Notes: generated by a model from the letters alone, not told the origin. 18,535 nt of DNA from an uncultured Lachnospiraceae bacterium (GCA_934351705.1 CAKRJK010000003.1:1-18535); one strand, 5' to 3'. Numbered from the stretch's first letter, positions 7,382 to 16,009 are shown. Numbers and translations: made by a program.

Positions 7382-7732
7382 ATGGTAAAAAAATACGAAG
7401 ACATTCAGCATATGATGAATGAGCATATGAAAGGCGGCGAGGGTGTTGTCGAGATGATCCCATCTGTCGTTAAAGGAGAATATGACAGTGCGGCAAATGT
7501 CATCGCACGTCTGATCTTAAAACCGGGATGTTCTCTCGGAATGCATGAACACATCGGAGAAGAAGAGATCATTACCGTGTTGTCGGGAATCGCAAATTAT
7601 AACGACAACGGAGAGTGCTGTGAAGTCAGACAGGGAGATGTATGTATCTGCAAAAACGGGGGCAGACACAGCATTGCAAATGCATCCGAAACGGATGATT
7701 TGCAGCTGATGGCTGTGATCATACAGGTTTAG
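7382..7732 (+). CDS. Small cupin-domain protein
   Basis: A 116-residue stand-alone cupin. Motif 1 is nearly canonical: PGCSLGMHEHIGEEEIITVLSG (residues 48-69), with metal ligands H55, H57 and E62. Motif 2 is RQGDVCICKNGGRHSIAN (83-100), with H96 as fourth ligand. All four usual metal ligands are therefore present, unlike the cupin at 2524. The role is unknown; small cupins of this kind include sugar isomerases, dioxygenases and binding proteins. ATG 7382 follows AGGAGGG; the frame is open to 7355 but that region lacks a ribosome-binding site. The 3' end overlaps the convergent hydF gene by 14 bases with no terminator hairpin between them. Confidence 0.9.
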   Translation: MVKKYEDIQHMMNEHMKGGEGVVEMIPSVVKGEYDSAANVIARLILKPGCSLGMHEHIGEEEIITVLSGIANYNDNGECCEVRQGDVCICKNGGRHSIANASETDDLQLMAVIIQV

Positions 7733-8966
7733 TGTCGTCTGCCAGTAGTTTTGCGATCGCAGGGAACGGCTCTAAACTTCTCTTTAGAATGCCGTTCATA
7801 TAGGCAATCAAAATGCCGTAATTGGTGATTGGAATATTCTGGTCGGCTGCACAGGCAAGGCGGTATTTCATTTCACGCTCATTTAACATACAGCCTCCGC
7901 AGTGAACAATCAGTTTGTACGGAGACAGATCATCAGGAAATTCAGTGCCGGAGGAAAAAACAAACTCCGGTTCTTTTTTTGTGTATTCACGAATCCAGCG
8001 GGGCAGTTTGACACTGCCGATGTCGTCGCATTGACGGTGGTGTGTACAGCCCTCGGAAATCAGAATCTTATCTCCGTTTTCAATTTGATTTAAGGCGGTC
8101 ACGCCGTTTACAACCGTTTCCAGATTGCCTTTATAACGGGCAAACAGGATAGAAAAAGAAGTCAGCATCATATCGTTTGGGGTGACGGCGGATACTTCGG
8201 CAAATGCCTGGCTGTCGGTGATGACAAGTTTTGGTTTTTTGCCGAGGGATGCTAAGGTTTCTTTCAAATAATTCTCTTTTACGACAACAGACACAGCCTC
8301 CGATTCTAAGATGTCGCGGATGGTCTGCTGCTGAGGCAGGATCAGACGTCCTTTCGGGGCGGCGGAGTCGATCGGGACAACAAGGACAATGAAATCGTTC
8401 GGCGAAATGAGATCTCCGACGATCCGAAGTTTGTTCTCCGGTGTCTTTCCAAGATGTGCAAGGCGTTCTTTCAACTCGTGAATGCCGTCCTTTGTCACGG
8501 TGCTCACCGTCTCAAAAGGAATCTGTCTGGAACGCAGAAGCTCCTTATTGGCGGCGATCACATCGGAGGGTGCAAGGTCGCATTTGTTAAAGGCGACAAT
8601 GCAGGGGATTTTTTTCGCTTCGATCTTTTCCATCAGAGCGAGATCCTGTGGGGTAAGTCCGACGGTGGAGTCTGTTACCAGAACGGCAATGTCCGTTTTG
8701 TTTAAGACCTGATAGCTTTTTTTGACACGCAGCGTGCCGAGTTCTCCCTCATCGTCAATTCCCGGAGTGTCGATCACAACGACCGGTCCGAGCGGAAGAA
8801 GCTCCATTGCTTTTTGCACGGGATCTGTGGTGGTTCCCCGGATATCGGAAACGATGGAAAGGTTCTGTCCGGTGACGGCGTTTAACACGCTGGATTTGCC
8901 AGCATTTCTTCTTCCGAAAAAGCCGATATGGATACGTTCGGATGATGGTGTCTGGTTCATTTGCAT
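7719..8966 (-). CDS. hydF: [FeFe]-hydrogenase H-cluster maturation GTPase HydF
   Basis: A 415-residue HydF, the scaffold on which HydE and HydG products are assembled into the di-iron subcluster before transfer to apo-[FeFe]-hydrogenase. The GTPase domain has a P-loop GRRNAGKSS (residues 18-26), DTPG (66-69) and NKCD (127-130). The C-terminal iron-sulfur domain keeps the HydF signature of CxH (C307, H309) followed about 46 residues later by HCGGC (355-359), the [4Fe-4S] ligands. The start chosen is the complement of 8964-8966 (MQMNQ), with GAGAGGAG 8 bases upstream; the frame extends to 9065 but that stretch holds the promoter. hydE and hydG are not in the window, so the maturation genes are dispersed. 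This shows the organism makes an [FeFe]-hydrogenase and is anaerobic. Confidence 0.96.
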   Translation of the reverse strand: MQMNQTPSSERIHIGFFGRRNAGKSSVLNAVTGQNLSIVSDIRGTTTDPVQKAMELLPLGPVVVIDTPGIDDEGELGTLRVKKSYQVLNKTDIAVLVTDSTVGLTPQDLALMEKIEAKKIPCIVAFNKCDLAPSDVIAANKELLRSRQIPFETVSTVTKDGIHELKERLAHLGKTPENKLRIVGDLISPNDFIVLVVPIDSAAPKGRLILPQQQTIRDILESEAVSVVVKENYLKETLASLGKKPKLVITDSQAFAEVSAVTPNDMMLTSFSILFARYKGNLETVVNGVTALNQIENGDKILISEGCTHHRQCDDIGSVKLPRWIREYTKKEPEFVFSSGTEFPDDLSPYKLIVHCGGCMLNEREMKYRLACAADQNIPITNYGILIAYMNGILKRSLEPFPAIAKLLADDTKPV

Positions 8967-9009
8967 AAAAAATCGCTCCTCTCTGTATACCGTAAAATAT
9001 TTGTGCCTA

Positions 9010-9038
9010 ATTCTAGTTTTTTTTTGAAATTTTGTCAA
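9010..9038 (-). promoter_or_regulatory. Sigma-A promoter of hydF
   Basis: On the minus strand a perfect TTGACA (complement of 9033-9038) and TAGAAT (complement of 9010-9015) are separated by 17 bases. Transcription would start near 9003, about 37 bases before the start codon. Confidence 0.8.
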
Positions 9039-9066
9039 TATTTGAGGTGAATTTGGAAGAATCATA

Positions 9067-9095
9067 TTGCACAGAAAAAGTGCTTGTAATATAAT
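9067..9095 (+). promoter_or_regulatory. Sigma-A promoter of chemoreceptor 2
   Basis: TTGCAC (9067-9072) and TATAAT (9090-9095) with a 17-base spacer. It is arranged back to back with the hydF promoter, the two -35 boxes only 28 bases apart. A GCAC-N7-GTGC dyad (9069-9083) overlaps the -35. Confidence 0.75.
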
Positions 9096-9104
9096 ATTGT
9101 TATA

Positions 9105-9119
9105 GTACTTTTGGAGTAC
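9105..9119. repeat. Inverted repeat downstream of the chemoreceptor 2 promoter
   Basis: GTACT-N5-AGTAC is a perfect 5-base dyad beginning 10 bases after the -10, at or just past the predicted start. It may be an operator. The promoter of chemoreceptor 1 has GTACTAG at a similar place (4731-4737). Confidence 0.45.
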
Positions 9120-9148
9120 AAAAGAGAATGTTGTAAAGGAGAATACCT

Positions 9149-10897
9149 ATGAGAGAATCGAGAGAAGAACTTCAAAAAAAAGCAAAAGGTGTGGGCATGA
9201 CAATGCGTCTGATGTTACTCGGTATGATGCCGGTCATTGCAGTTGCGATTATTTTAGCATTGCTTTCGGTCAGGGACATCAAGACCAGTACAGAGAGTAC
9301 CTTGTTTGAGGGTATGAAGAGTATGGCGGGCAGTGTTACCGAGGCATATGAGATTACGACACCGGGAGATTACGAGTTTGTAGACGGAGTCGGAATGGTA
9401 AAAGCCAAGAAAATGCCGATGCGTGAGAGCAGTGCTTTGATGGATCAGTTTACAGAAGATTCTGATTATGACATTATCATGACATGGGGCGATACCATAG
9501 AGCTGACTACGATTATGAGCAAATCGAACGAAAGAATTCTTGGCAAGAAACTGACCGAGAAGGATTTGCTGGAAAGTGTATTGGACAAAGGAAAAGAATA
9601 TCAGACAAAGGACCTTGTGATTGACGGAAAGAAATATTATCTTTACGCAAAACCGTTAAAGAATTCCGATAATTCTGTGATCGGTATGGTCGGTATTCTG
9701 AACCCGGAATCCGTGATCAAAGAGTATGAAATTGACAGTATCAAGATGACGGTTTTGATTGCTATCGGTCTGGTTATTCTTACAACTATTACAACATTTT
9801 TAGCATCAAAGAGTCTGATCAATGCATTAAAGAGAGCGGAAGAGACCATCGTATCTTTGTCCGAGGGACATGTCAACATTCAGTTGGATACACGTGTATC
9901 AAAACGTACGGATGAAATCGGACAGATGGCAAGAGCGATTGAAAATCTCCGCGATAAACTGGTTACCATTATCGGAGACATCAAGGAGTCTTCCGATACG
10001 TTATATAATTCCGGTACGAATTTGAGCCATATGGCAGAACAGAGCAACATGGCGGCAGACGAGATCAGCCGTGCCGTAGAAGATATTTCCAAAGGTGCCG
10101 TTTCACAGGCAGAGGAGATTGAAGAGGCATCCATGCATGTCGGCAATATGGGTGAAGTAGTCAACCGTATTGTAGACGGTGTTGATACTCTGACAGACGC
10201 ATCTGTCCAGATGGAGCGTGCGGGAGATGAATCCACTGATATTATCCGAAAATTGGCAGAATCAAACGACAAGACGACACAGGCGATTGATCACATCGGA
10301 CGCCAGATACAGGCAACCAATGATTCAGTACAGGAGATTGGTGAGGCAACCAAGCTGATTACCTCTATCGCAGGACAGACCAGTCTGTTGGCACTCAATG
10401 CAAGTATTGAGGCGGCAAGAGCCGGTGAGGCAGGAAGAGGCTTTGCAGTAGTAGCGGATGAGATCGGCAAATTGGCAGAGCAGTCCAATCAGTCTGCGGC
10501 TCAGATACAGGAAGTCATCAACAATTTGTTTGAGGAATCCGAGAAGATGGTTGAGATCATGCAGGGTGTCAATATCTTAGTGGCAGAACAGCAGGAGAAG
10601 CTGGACAAGACAAAAGAACAGGTAACAAAAGTAAGCAAGGGTATTGATGAATCAAAAGATGAGACAGACAATATCAAACAGCAGACAGACAGCTATGCGG
10701 TAGCAAGACAAAAAGTTGTTGATGCGATTCAGAATCTTTCTGCAATCTCTCAGGAGAATGCCGCAAGTACACAGCAGACCACAGCGTCTATGCAGGAGCT
10801 GAATGCTACGATGAACCTGTTGGCAGAGGCAGCAAAAGATTTGACAACGCTGTCAAAACAATTAGAACAAGAAGTAGGATTTTTCAAGATTGACTAA
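9149..10897 (+). CDS. Methyl-accepting chemotaxis protein 2
   Basis: A 582-residue chemoreceptor paralogous to the one at 4777. TM1 is about residues 19-40. The extracellular single-Cache-like sensor (41-197) keeps [17 protein letters not shown] and [20 protein letters not shown] but lacks the GTQAS element of receptor 1 (here [10 protein letters not shown]), so its ligand probably differs. TM2 is about 199-219, HAMP about 220-273, followed by the signalling coiled coil with hairpin tip [20 protein letters not shown] (407-426). No C-terminal CheR-tethering pentapeptide is seen. A GTAAAGGAG site precedes ATG 9149. The signalling halves of the two receptors are far more alike than the sensor halves, the usual pattern after duplication. 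The methyltransferase reading frame begins within or just after its end; this is not CheR, whose fold and motifs differ. Confidence 0.95.
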   Translation: MRESREELQKKAKGVGMTMRLMLLGMMPVIAVAIILALLSVRDIKTSTESTLFEGMKSMAGSVTEAYEITTPGDYEFVDGVGMVKAKKMPMRESSALMDQFTEDSDYDIIMTWGDTIELTTIMSKSNERILGKKLTEKDLLESVLDKGKEYQTKDLVIDGKKYYLYAKPLKNSDNSVIGMVGILNPESVIKEYEIDSIKMTVLIAIGLVILTTITTFLASKSLINALKRAEETIVSLSEGHVNIQLDTRVSKRTDEIGQMARAIENLRDKLVTIIGDIKESSDTLYNSGTNLSHMAEQSNMAADEISRAVEDISKGAVSQAEEIEEASMHVGNMGEVVNRIVDGVDTLTDASVQMERAGDESTDIIRKLAESNDKTTQAIDHIGRQIQATNDSVQEIGEATKLITSIAGQTSLLALNASIEAARAGEAGRGFAVVADEIGKLAEQSNQSAAQIQEVINNLFEESEKMVEIMQGVNILVAEQQEKLDKTKEQVTKVSKGIDESKDETDNIKQQTDSYAVARQKVVDAIQNLSAISQENAASTQQTTASMQELNATMNLLAEAAKDLTTLSKQLEQEVGFFKID

Positions 10898-10901
10898 TCA
10901 T

Positions 10902-12050
10902 ATGAAACCGGAAATAGAAAAACTTTTATCTGCAAATATATATCAGATTGTATTGAGTAAACCAAAGAACTGCGAATACCGAAAAATTCAGATCGTCCGA
11001 AAGGCGAAGGATTACCAGTTGGAGTGCTACACACAAAAGCAGGTATTCCACAAGAATTTTTCAAAGCAGGAAGTTGCAGACTATCTGGAGCAGGAATTGG
11101 GAGAGCATTTCTTTCAGTTGAATGCCTGGGCAGACGGAACGGAGTTTCAGATCATGGTATCCAAGAAAGGCAAGGTACACATGACACAGAAATCCTGTTC
11201 TGCCGCACCGAAGGAGCAGGACGCTCACAACCGCAAAAAGCAATATCTGCTTTTGGAGGGGGAACGGATAGAGCCGCTCATAGATATGGGAATCTTCACT
11301 AAAGACGGAAAAGTTGTACACAGTATGTATGACAAGTATCGTCAGATCAACCGGTTTGTGGAATTGATTGATGATGCGGTGAGCAAAGAGGATCAAGATG
11401 AGTGGAATATAATTGATTTCGGATGTGGGAAATCATACCTGACGTTTATCCTGTATTACTATTTTACCGAGATACGCAAAAAGACGGTACACATGACCGG
11501 TCTTGATCTCAAGGAAGACGTGATCCGCAAGTGTAATGCGACAGCAGAGAAATACGGATATGACAATCTGCATTTTGAGCTGGGCGACATCAACGGCTAC
11601 AAAAAGACAGAACCGATTGACATGGTGGTGACACTTCACGCCTGTGATACGGCGACGGATTTTGCACTATACAATGCAATCTGCTGGGATGCGAAATTGA
11701 TTTTTTCCGTTCCGTGTTGTCAGCACGAATTGAACGCACAGATACAGAGCGAGCGTTTTTCGATTTTGACGCGTTACGGACTGATTCGGGAGAGGACGGC
11801 GGCATTGATGACCGATGCTATCCGGGCGAATCTGTTGGAAGTGTGTGGTTATAAGACAGACTTATTAGAGTTTGTGGATTTATCACATACACCGAAGAAT
11901 CTCCTGATTCGTGCCAAAAAAAGAACCGTCTCGAAGGAGCATAAAAAACAGATGTTAAAAGAAGTCGACGCACTGTTGGAAGAATATCATCTTTCGCCGA
12001 CGCTGTATACCTTATTAGAGGATTCGGCTTATTTTGAATCAAAAGCATAA
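10902..12050 (+). CDS. SAM-dependent methyltransferase, CCQHE type (Methyltransf_32 family)
   Basis: A 382-residue class I methyltransferase. An N-terminal region of about 135 residues of unassigned fold precedes the catalytic domain. Motif I for S-adenosylmethionine is NIIDFGCGKSYLTFILYYYF (169-188). It is followed by TGLDLKEDV (acidic residue for the ribose), then TLHACDTATD (244-253) and VPCCQHEL (270-277). The HACDTATD plus CCQHE pair marks the Methyltransf_32 family, which includes eukaryotic GSTCD-like proteins; the substrate is not established to my knowledge and RNA is a guess. The start is uncertain. ATG 10902 has no clear Shine-Dalgarno, whereas the in-frame TTG 10890 lies 9 bases after AGTAGGA and would overlap the chemoreceptor stop, which would couple their translation. 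It is followed by a terminator-like hairpin at 12059. Confidence 0.88.
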   Translation: MKPEIEKLLSANIYQIVLSKPKNCEYRKIQIVRKAKDYQLECYTQKQVFHKNFSKQEVADYLEQELGEHFFQLNAWADGTEFQIMVSKKGKVHMTQKSCSAAPKEQDAHNRKKQYLLLEGERIEPLIDMGIFTKDGKVVHSMYDKYRQINRFVELIDDAVSKEDQDEWNIIDFGCGKSYLTFILYYYFTEIRKKTVHMTGLDLKEDVIRKCNATAEKYGYDNLHFELGDINGYKKTEPIDMVVTLHACDTATDFALYNAICWDAKLIFSVPCCQHELNAQIQSERFSILTRYGLIRERTAALMTDAIRANLLEVCGYKTDLLEFVDLSHTPKNLLIRAKKRTVSKEHKKQMLKEVDALLEEYHLSPTLYTLLEDSAYFESKA

Positions 12051-12074
12051 AAATACCCAAAATCTCTCATACTA
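12045..12074 (+). promoter_or_regulatory. Sigma-G promoter of spoVAD-spoVAE
   Basis: GCATA (12045-12049) and CATACTA (12068-12074) are 18 bases apart, matching the Bacillus sigma-G consensus (gHATR, about 18 bases, CATWHTA) at every position. Known spoVA operons are sigma-G dependent in the forespore. The start would fall near 12081, giving a leader of about 18 bases. Confidence 0.75.
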
Positions 12075-12098
12075 TCAAAAAGTATGGGAGGTTTTTTT
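12059..12098 (+). terminator. Intrinsic terminator after the methyltransferase, overlapping the spoVAD promoter and Shine-Dalgarno
   Basis: CTCTCATACT (12064-12073) pairs with AGTATGGGAG (12081-12090) with one G-U, around a 7-base loop. The stem can extend through a second G-U pair (12063/12091) and AAAA/TTTT (12059-12062/12092-12095), and a run of seven T (12092-12098) follows. The 5' arm contains the sigma-G -10 and the 3' arm contains the GGGAGG used by spoVAD. Confidence 0.75.
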
Positions 12099-13127
12099 AT
12101 GGAACAGATCGAGTTTCTTTCACAGATGAAAGGAAAGCAGAGCCTTGCCTTTCACAAACCGCCTTATATTCTTGCAACCGGAAATATTGTGGGAAAAAAG
12201 GAAGGGGAAGGACCGTTAGGAAAAAAATTTGATATGATTTGTGAGGATGACAAATTCGGTGCGGATAACTGGGAGGATGCGGAGAGCACACTGCAAAAAG
12301 AAGCGGTGGCGCTGGCGCTCGGAAAAGCAAATCTCAAGCCGGAGGACATCCGCTATATTTTTGCGGGAGATCTGCTGGGGCAGAATATTGCAACCTCGTT
12401 TGGTTTGATGGATTATGAAATCCCGTTATTCGGATTGTACGGTGCCTGTTCGACCGCAGGAGAGTCGATGGCACTCGGTGCCATGTGCGTGGCGGCGGGA
12501 TACGCCGAGAATGTTATCACAGTGACGTCAAGTCATTTTGCGAGTGCGGAAAAGCAGTTCCGGTTTCCGTTGGAGTATGCAAACCAACGGCCGCTATCCG
12601 CCACATGGACGGTTACGGGAAGCGGAGCGTTTGTCATCAGTACCACACGTGCGAAAGCAAGGGTGACGGGCACTACAACAGGAAGGATCGTAGATTACGG
12701 AGTCAAAGATTCTATGAATATGGGAGCGGCGATGGCACCTGCGGCGTGTGATGTCATCTACCATCATTTACAGGATTTTGACAGAAAGCCGGAGGATTAC
12801 GATAAGATCATTACCGGAGATCTGGGAAAAGTGGGAAAGGAAATCCTGATTGATCTGCTTCGGGAAAAGGGATACGATATTGCGAACGTTCATACGGACT
12901 GCGGAATAGAGATTTTTGACAGTGAGGAGCAGGGAACGCAGTCGGGAGGTTCCGGCTGCGGATGTGCGGCGGTGACTATGAGTGCCCATTTTTTGAAAAA
13001 AGTAGAACAGGGAAGCTATCAGCGGATTTTGTTTGTGCCGACAGGAGCGCTATTGTCGACCGTCAGCTTTAACGAGGGACAGAATGTTCCGGGAATTGCA
13101 CATGCAGTCGTGATAGAACACGCATAG
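12099..13127 (+). CDS. spoVAD: Stage V sporulation protein AD (SpoVAD)
   Basis: A 342-residue SpoVAD, a thiolase-fold protein that binds dipicolinic acid and takes part in its uptake into the developing forespore at the inner membrane. The match runs over the whole length: start LSFQ-like (SQMKGKQSLAFHKPPYILATGNIVG), GPLGKKFDMICEDDKFGADNWEDAE, and GLYGACSTAGESMALGA with Cys117 at the thiolase nucleophile place. It continues with QRPLSATWTVTGSGAFVIS and the end NEGQNVPGIAHAVVIE. Length is close to the Bacillus protein (about 338). The start is ATG 12099, seven bases after GGGAGG; this Shine-Dalgarno lies in the 3' arm of the terminator hairpin. SpoVAE follows after 11 bases. SpoVAC, normally directly upstream, is missing; a methyltransferase gene occupies that place. 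Confidence 0.96.
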   Translation: MEQIEFLSQMKGKQSLAFHKPPYILATGNIVGKKEGEGPLGKKFDMICEDDKFGADNWEDAESTLQKEAVALALGKANLKPEDIRYIFAGDLLGQNIATSFGLMDYEIPLFGLYGACSTAGESMALGAMCVAAGYAENVITVTSSHFASAEKQFRFPLEYANQRPLSATWTVTGSGAFVISTTRAKARVTGTTTGRIVDYGVKDSMNMGAAMAPAACDVIYHHLQDFDRKPEDYDKIITGDLGKVGKEILIDLLREKGYDIANVHTDCGIEIFDSEEQGTQSGGSGCGCAAVTMSAHFLKKVEQGSYQRILFVPTGALLSTVSFNEGQNVPGIAHAVVIEHA

Positions 13128-13138
13128 GAGGTGAGAGG

Positions 13139-13495
13139 ATGGATTATATCAATGCATTCTGGGTAGGCGGACTGATCTGTGCCCTAGCCCAGATATTAAT
13201 GGAAAAGACAAAGATGATGCCGGGAAGGATCATGGTACTGCTTGTCTGCCTCGGTTCTGTGCTTGGAGCGGTCGGAATCTATCAGCCGATTGTGGATTAT
13301 GCGGGGGCAGGAGCGAGCGTTCCGCTTTTGGGATTTGGAAATACACTTTGGAAGGGAATCAAGGAGGCAGTTGACGTACAGGGCTTTTTGGGACTGTTTT
13401 CCGGAGGATTCAAGGCAAGTGCAGTGGGAATTTCAGCCGCATTGATTTTCGGTTATATTGCGTCCTGGATATTTGAGCCGAAAATGCGAAAATAG
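13139..13495 (+). CDS. spoVAE: Stage V sporulation protein AE (SpoVAE, formerly SpoVAEb)
   Basis: A 118-residue hydrophobic membrane protein of the SpoVAC/SpoVAE family, part of the DPA channel of the spore inner membrane. The start FWVGGLICALAQILMEKTKMMPGRIMVLLVCLGSVLGAVGIYQP and the end GISAALIFGYIASWIFEPK are typical of SpoVAE and not of SpoVAC, which has a longer charged N-terminus. Three to four transmembrane segments are visible, with a glycine-rich stretch (AGAGASVPLLGFGNTLWKG) between them. A strong AGGAGGTGA overlaps the spoVAD stop codon (13126-13134), giving tight coupling. A DPA channel is thought to need a SpoVAC-type subunit too, which must be encoded elsewhere if the pathway works. 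Confidence 0.95.
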   Translation: MDYINAFWVGGLICALAQILMEKTKMMPGRIMVLLVCLGSVLGAVGIYQPIVDYAGAGASVPLLGFGNTLWKGIKEAVDVQGFLGLFSGGFKASAVGISAALIFGYIASWIFEPKMRK

Positions 13496-13496
13496 C

Positions 13497-13526
13497 TTGC
13501 ATAATTCAACCTTTTTATGATATAAT
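13497..13526 (+). promoter_or_regulatory. Possible promoter of the receiver gene
   Basis: TATAAT (13521-13526) follows TTGCAT (13497-13502) with an 18-base spacer. The -10 is perfect and the -35 weak (3 of 6). AAGGAGG follows ahead of ATG 13554. Confidence 0.5.
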
Positions 13527-13553
13527 ATCATGATTTTAAGGAGGTTTTAGTGC

Positions 13554-13937
13554 ATGGCAGAGGATGAAAGAAAGAAAGTCTTGATTGTGGACGATGACCC
13601 GATGACATTGCAGGTGATTCGCTCTTACCTGAAGGAAACCTACAAAGTGTATTGTCTGAAATCGGGAGAGGAAGCATTGAAGTTTCTCTCACAGCAGACA
13701 CCGGACGTTATGCTTTTGGATTATATGATGCCGGGCATGGACGGTCCGACAATTCTGCGTAAGATGCGACAGATGGACGAGACAAAAGACATACCGGTCT
13801 TTTTTATGACCGCAGTGACTGATAGAGACCGCGTATTGGAATGCATGGAGTTGAAGCCGGAAGAGTATCTGATCAAGCCGGTTTCCAGTGCGAAGATTCA
13901 AAAAAAGCTGTCGGAGTTTTTTGAAAAAAATCAGTAG
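13554..13937 (+). CDS. Single-domain response regulator (receiver only)
   Basis: A 127-residue stand-alone receiver domain with no output domain. All key residues are present: the acidic cluster VDDDP (Asp13-15), phospho-acceptor Asp56 in MLLDYMMPGMDG, Thr86 in FFMTAVTD, and Lys108 in YLIKPV. Such proteins act by docking to a partner, as CheY and Spo0F do. Sequence does not decide between these; the cis-Pro after Lys108 and the LLDYMMPGMDG motif are generic. No kinase gene is next to it. It lies between the spoVA genes and a lipoprotein gene, with its own promoter, so context does not settle the pathway. ATG 13554 follows AAGGAGG with good spacing; a GTG at 13550 is out of frame. Confidence 0.92.
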   Translation: MAEDERKKVLIVDDDPMTLQVIRSYLKETYKVYCLKSGEEALKFLSQQTPDVMLLDYMMPGMDGPTILRKMRQMDETKDIPVFFMTAVTDRDRVLECMELKPEEYLIKPVSSAKIQKKLSEFFEKNQ

Positions 13938-13948
13938 TATCGTATAAT
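13921..13948 (+). promoter_or_regulatory. Sigma-A promoter of the lipoprotein gene
   Basis: TTGAAA (13921-13926, 5 of 6) lies inside the last codons of the receiver gene and TATAAT (13943-13948) follows after 16 bases. Confidence 0.65.
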
Positions 13949-14001
13949 TACAAAAATACAGGACATATTAGTATTATCACAGAAAAGGAGATAGTATTAA
14001 T

Positions 14002-14397
14002 ATGAAAAAATTTAAAAAGATTATGCTTGGTACCATGCTGATTGCAGCGTTGGGAACTTTTACAGCCTGTGGTAATAACAACGATAATGCAAACGATACA
14101 CAGGGAACAGACAACAATGTTACCGGTAAAACAGATAATGCGATTGACGATGCCGGTGACGCTGTCAAAGATGTGACAGACGGTGTTGTTGACGGAGCCG
14201 AGGATGTCGGCAGAGGAGTTGTGGAAGGCGTTGAGGATGTCGGCGAAGGCGTTGGTGATGCCGCAAGAAAGGTAACCGGAAACGGTGACAATCAGAATAA
14301 CACCAACAATCAGAACAATACCAATACAAACGGTATGGGTATGGAGCAGAATGGTGTCAATAATACCACAAACAATACTACAAGTACAAATCGCTAG
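14002..14397 (+). CDS. Asn/Asp-rich predicted lipoprotein with 11-residue repeats
   Basis: A 131-residue secreted protein of unknown function. A lysine-rich n-region (MKKFKKI), a hydrophobic core (MLGTMLIAALGTF) and TAC-G form a lipoprotein signal with Cys23 as the lipidated residue; Phe at -3 is less usual than Leu. The mature part starts with an Asn/Asp-rich spacer. A helical, Gly/Val/Asp/Glu-rich segment follows (about residues 45-92), with two near-identical 11-mers, GVVDGAEDVGR (61-71) and GVVEGVEDVGE (72-82). The tail is Asn/Thr-rich and probably disordered (93-131). The protein is strongly acidic in the middle. AAAAGGAG precedes ATG 14002. No known family is recognised; a surface-exposed amphipathic helix on a flexible stalk is the most that can be inferred. 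Confidence 0.85.
   Translation: MKKFKKIMLGTMLIAALGTFTACGNNNDNANDTQGTDNNVTGKTDNAIDDAGDAVKDVTDGVVDGAEDVGRGVVEGVEDVGEGVGDAARKVTGNGDNQNNTNNQNNTNTNGMGMEQNGVNNTTNNTTSTNR
14182..14247 (+). repeat. 33-base tandem repeat inside the lipoprotein gene
   Basis: Two imperfect 33-base units encode GVVDGAEDVGR and GVVEGVEDVGE. A third, partial unit (GVGDAARKV) follows. The 11-residue period fits a hendecad amphipathic helix. Confidence 0.7.
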
Positions 14398-14406
14398 ATG
14401 AAAACA

Positions 14407-14428
14407 GGGCTTGCCGATCGGCAAGCCC
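14407..14428. terminator. Bidirectional terminator hairpin between the lipoprotein gene and guaB
   Basis: GGGCTTGCC and GGCAAGCCC form a perfect 9-bp stem around GATC. It lies 10 bases after the lipoprotein stop and 20 bases after the guaB stop on the other strand. T-rich stretches follow on both strands, though neither U-run is ideal (TTATTG forward; TGTTTTC reverse). Confidence 0.8.
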
Positions 14429-14448
14429 TTATTGTATGTCTTTGTTTT

Positions 14449-15927
<1,479 letters not shown>

Positions 15928-15945
15928 TTAATAACTTTAGGTTTT

Positions 15946-15957
15946 AATTGTTCAATT
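15946..15957. promoter_or_regulatory. Candidate operator at the guaB promoter
   Basis: AATTG-TT-CAATT is a perfect 5-2-5 palindrome covering the downstream edge of the -10 and the predicted +1 of guaB. It could bind a repressor, but AT-rich palindromes of this size also arise by chance. Confidence 0.35.
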
Positions 15958-15983
15958 CTAGCAAAAAAGAACCCAACTGTCAA
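15955..15983 (-). promoter_or_regulatory. Sigma-A promoter of guaB
   Basis: On the minus strand a perfect TTGACA (complement of 15978-15983) and TAGAAT (complement of 15955-15960) are 17 bases apart. The start is near 15948, giving a leader of about 45 bases with no visible riboswitch. Confidence 0.85.
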
Positions 15984-16009
15984 CAAATTAGATGTAAAGA
16001 TTTCAAGTA

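Noticed and set aside
8454..9027. Open frames on the plus strand across hydF and similar long antisense frames in the chemoreceptor and guaB genes.
   Set aside because: They lack ribosome-binding sites and recognisable domains, and follow the codon pattern of the real genes on the other strand.
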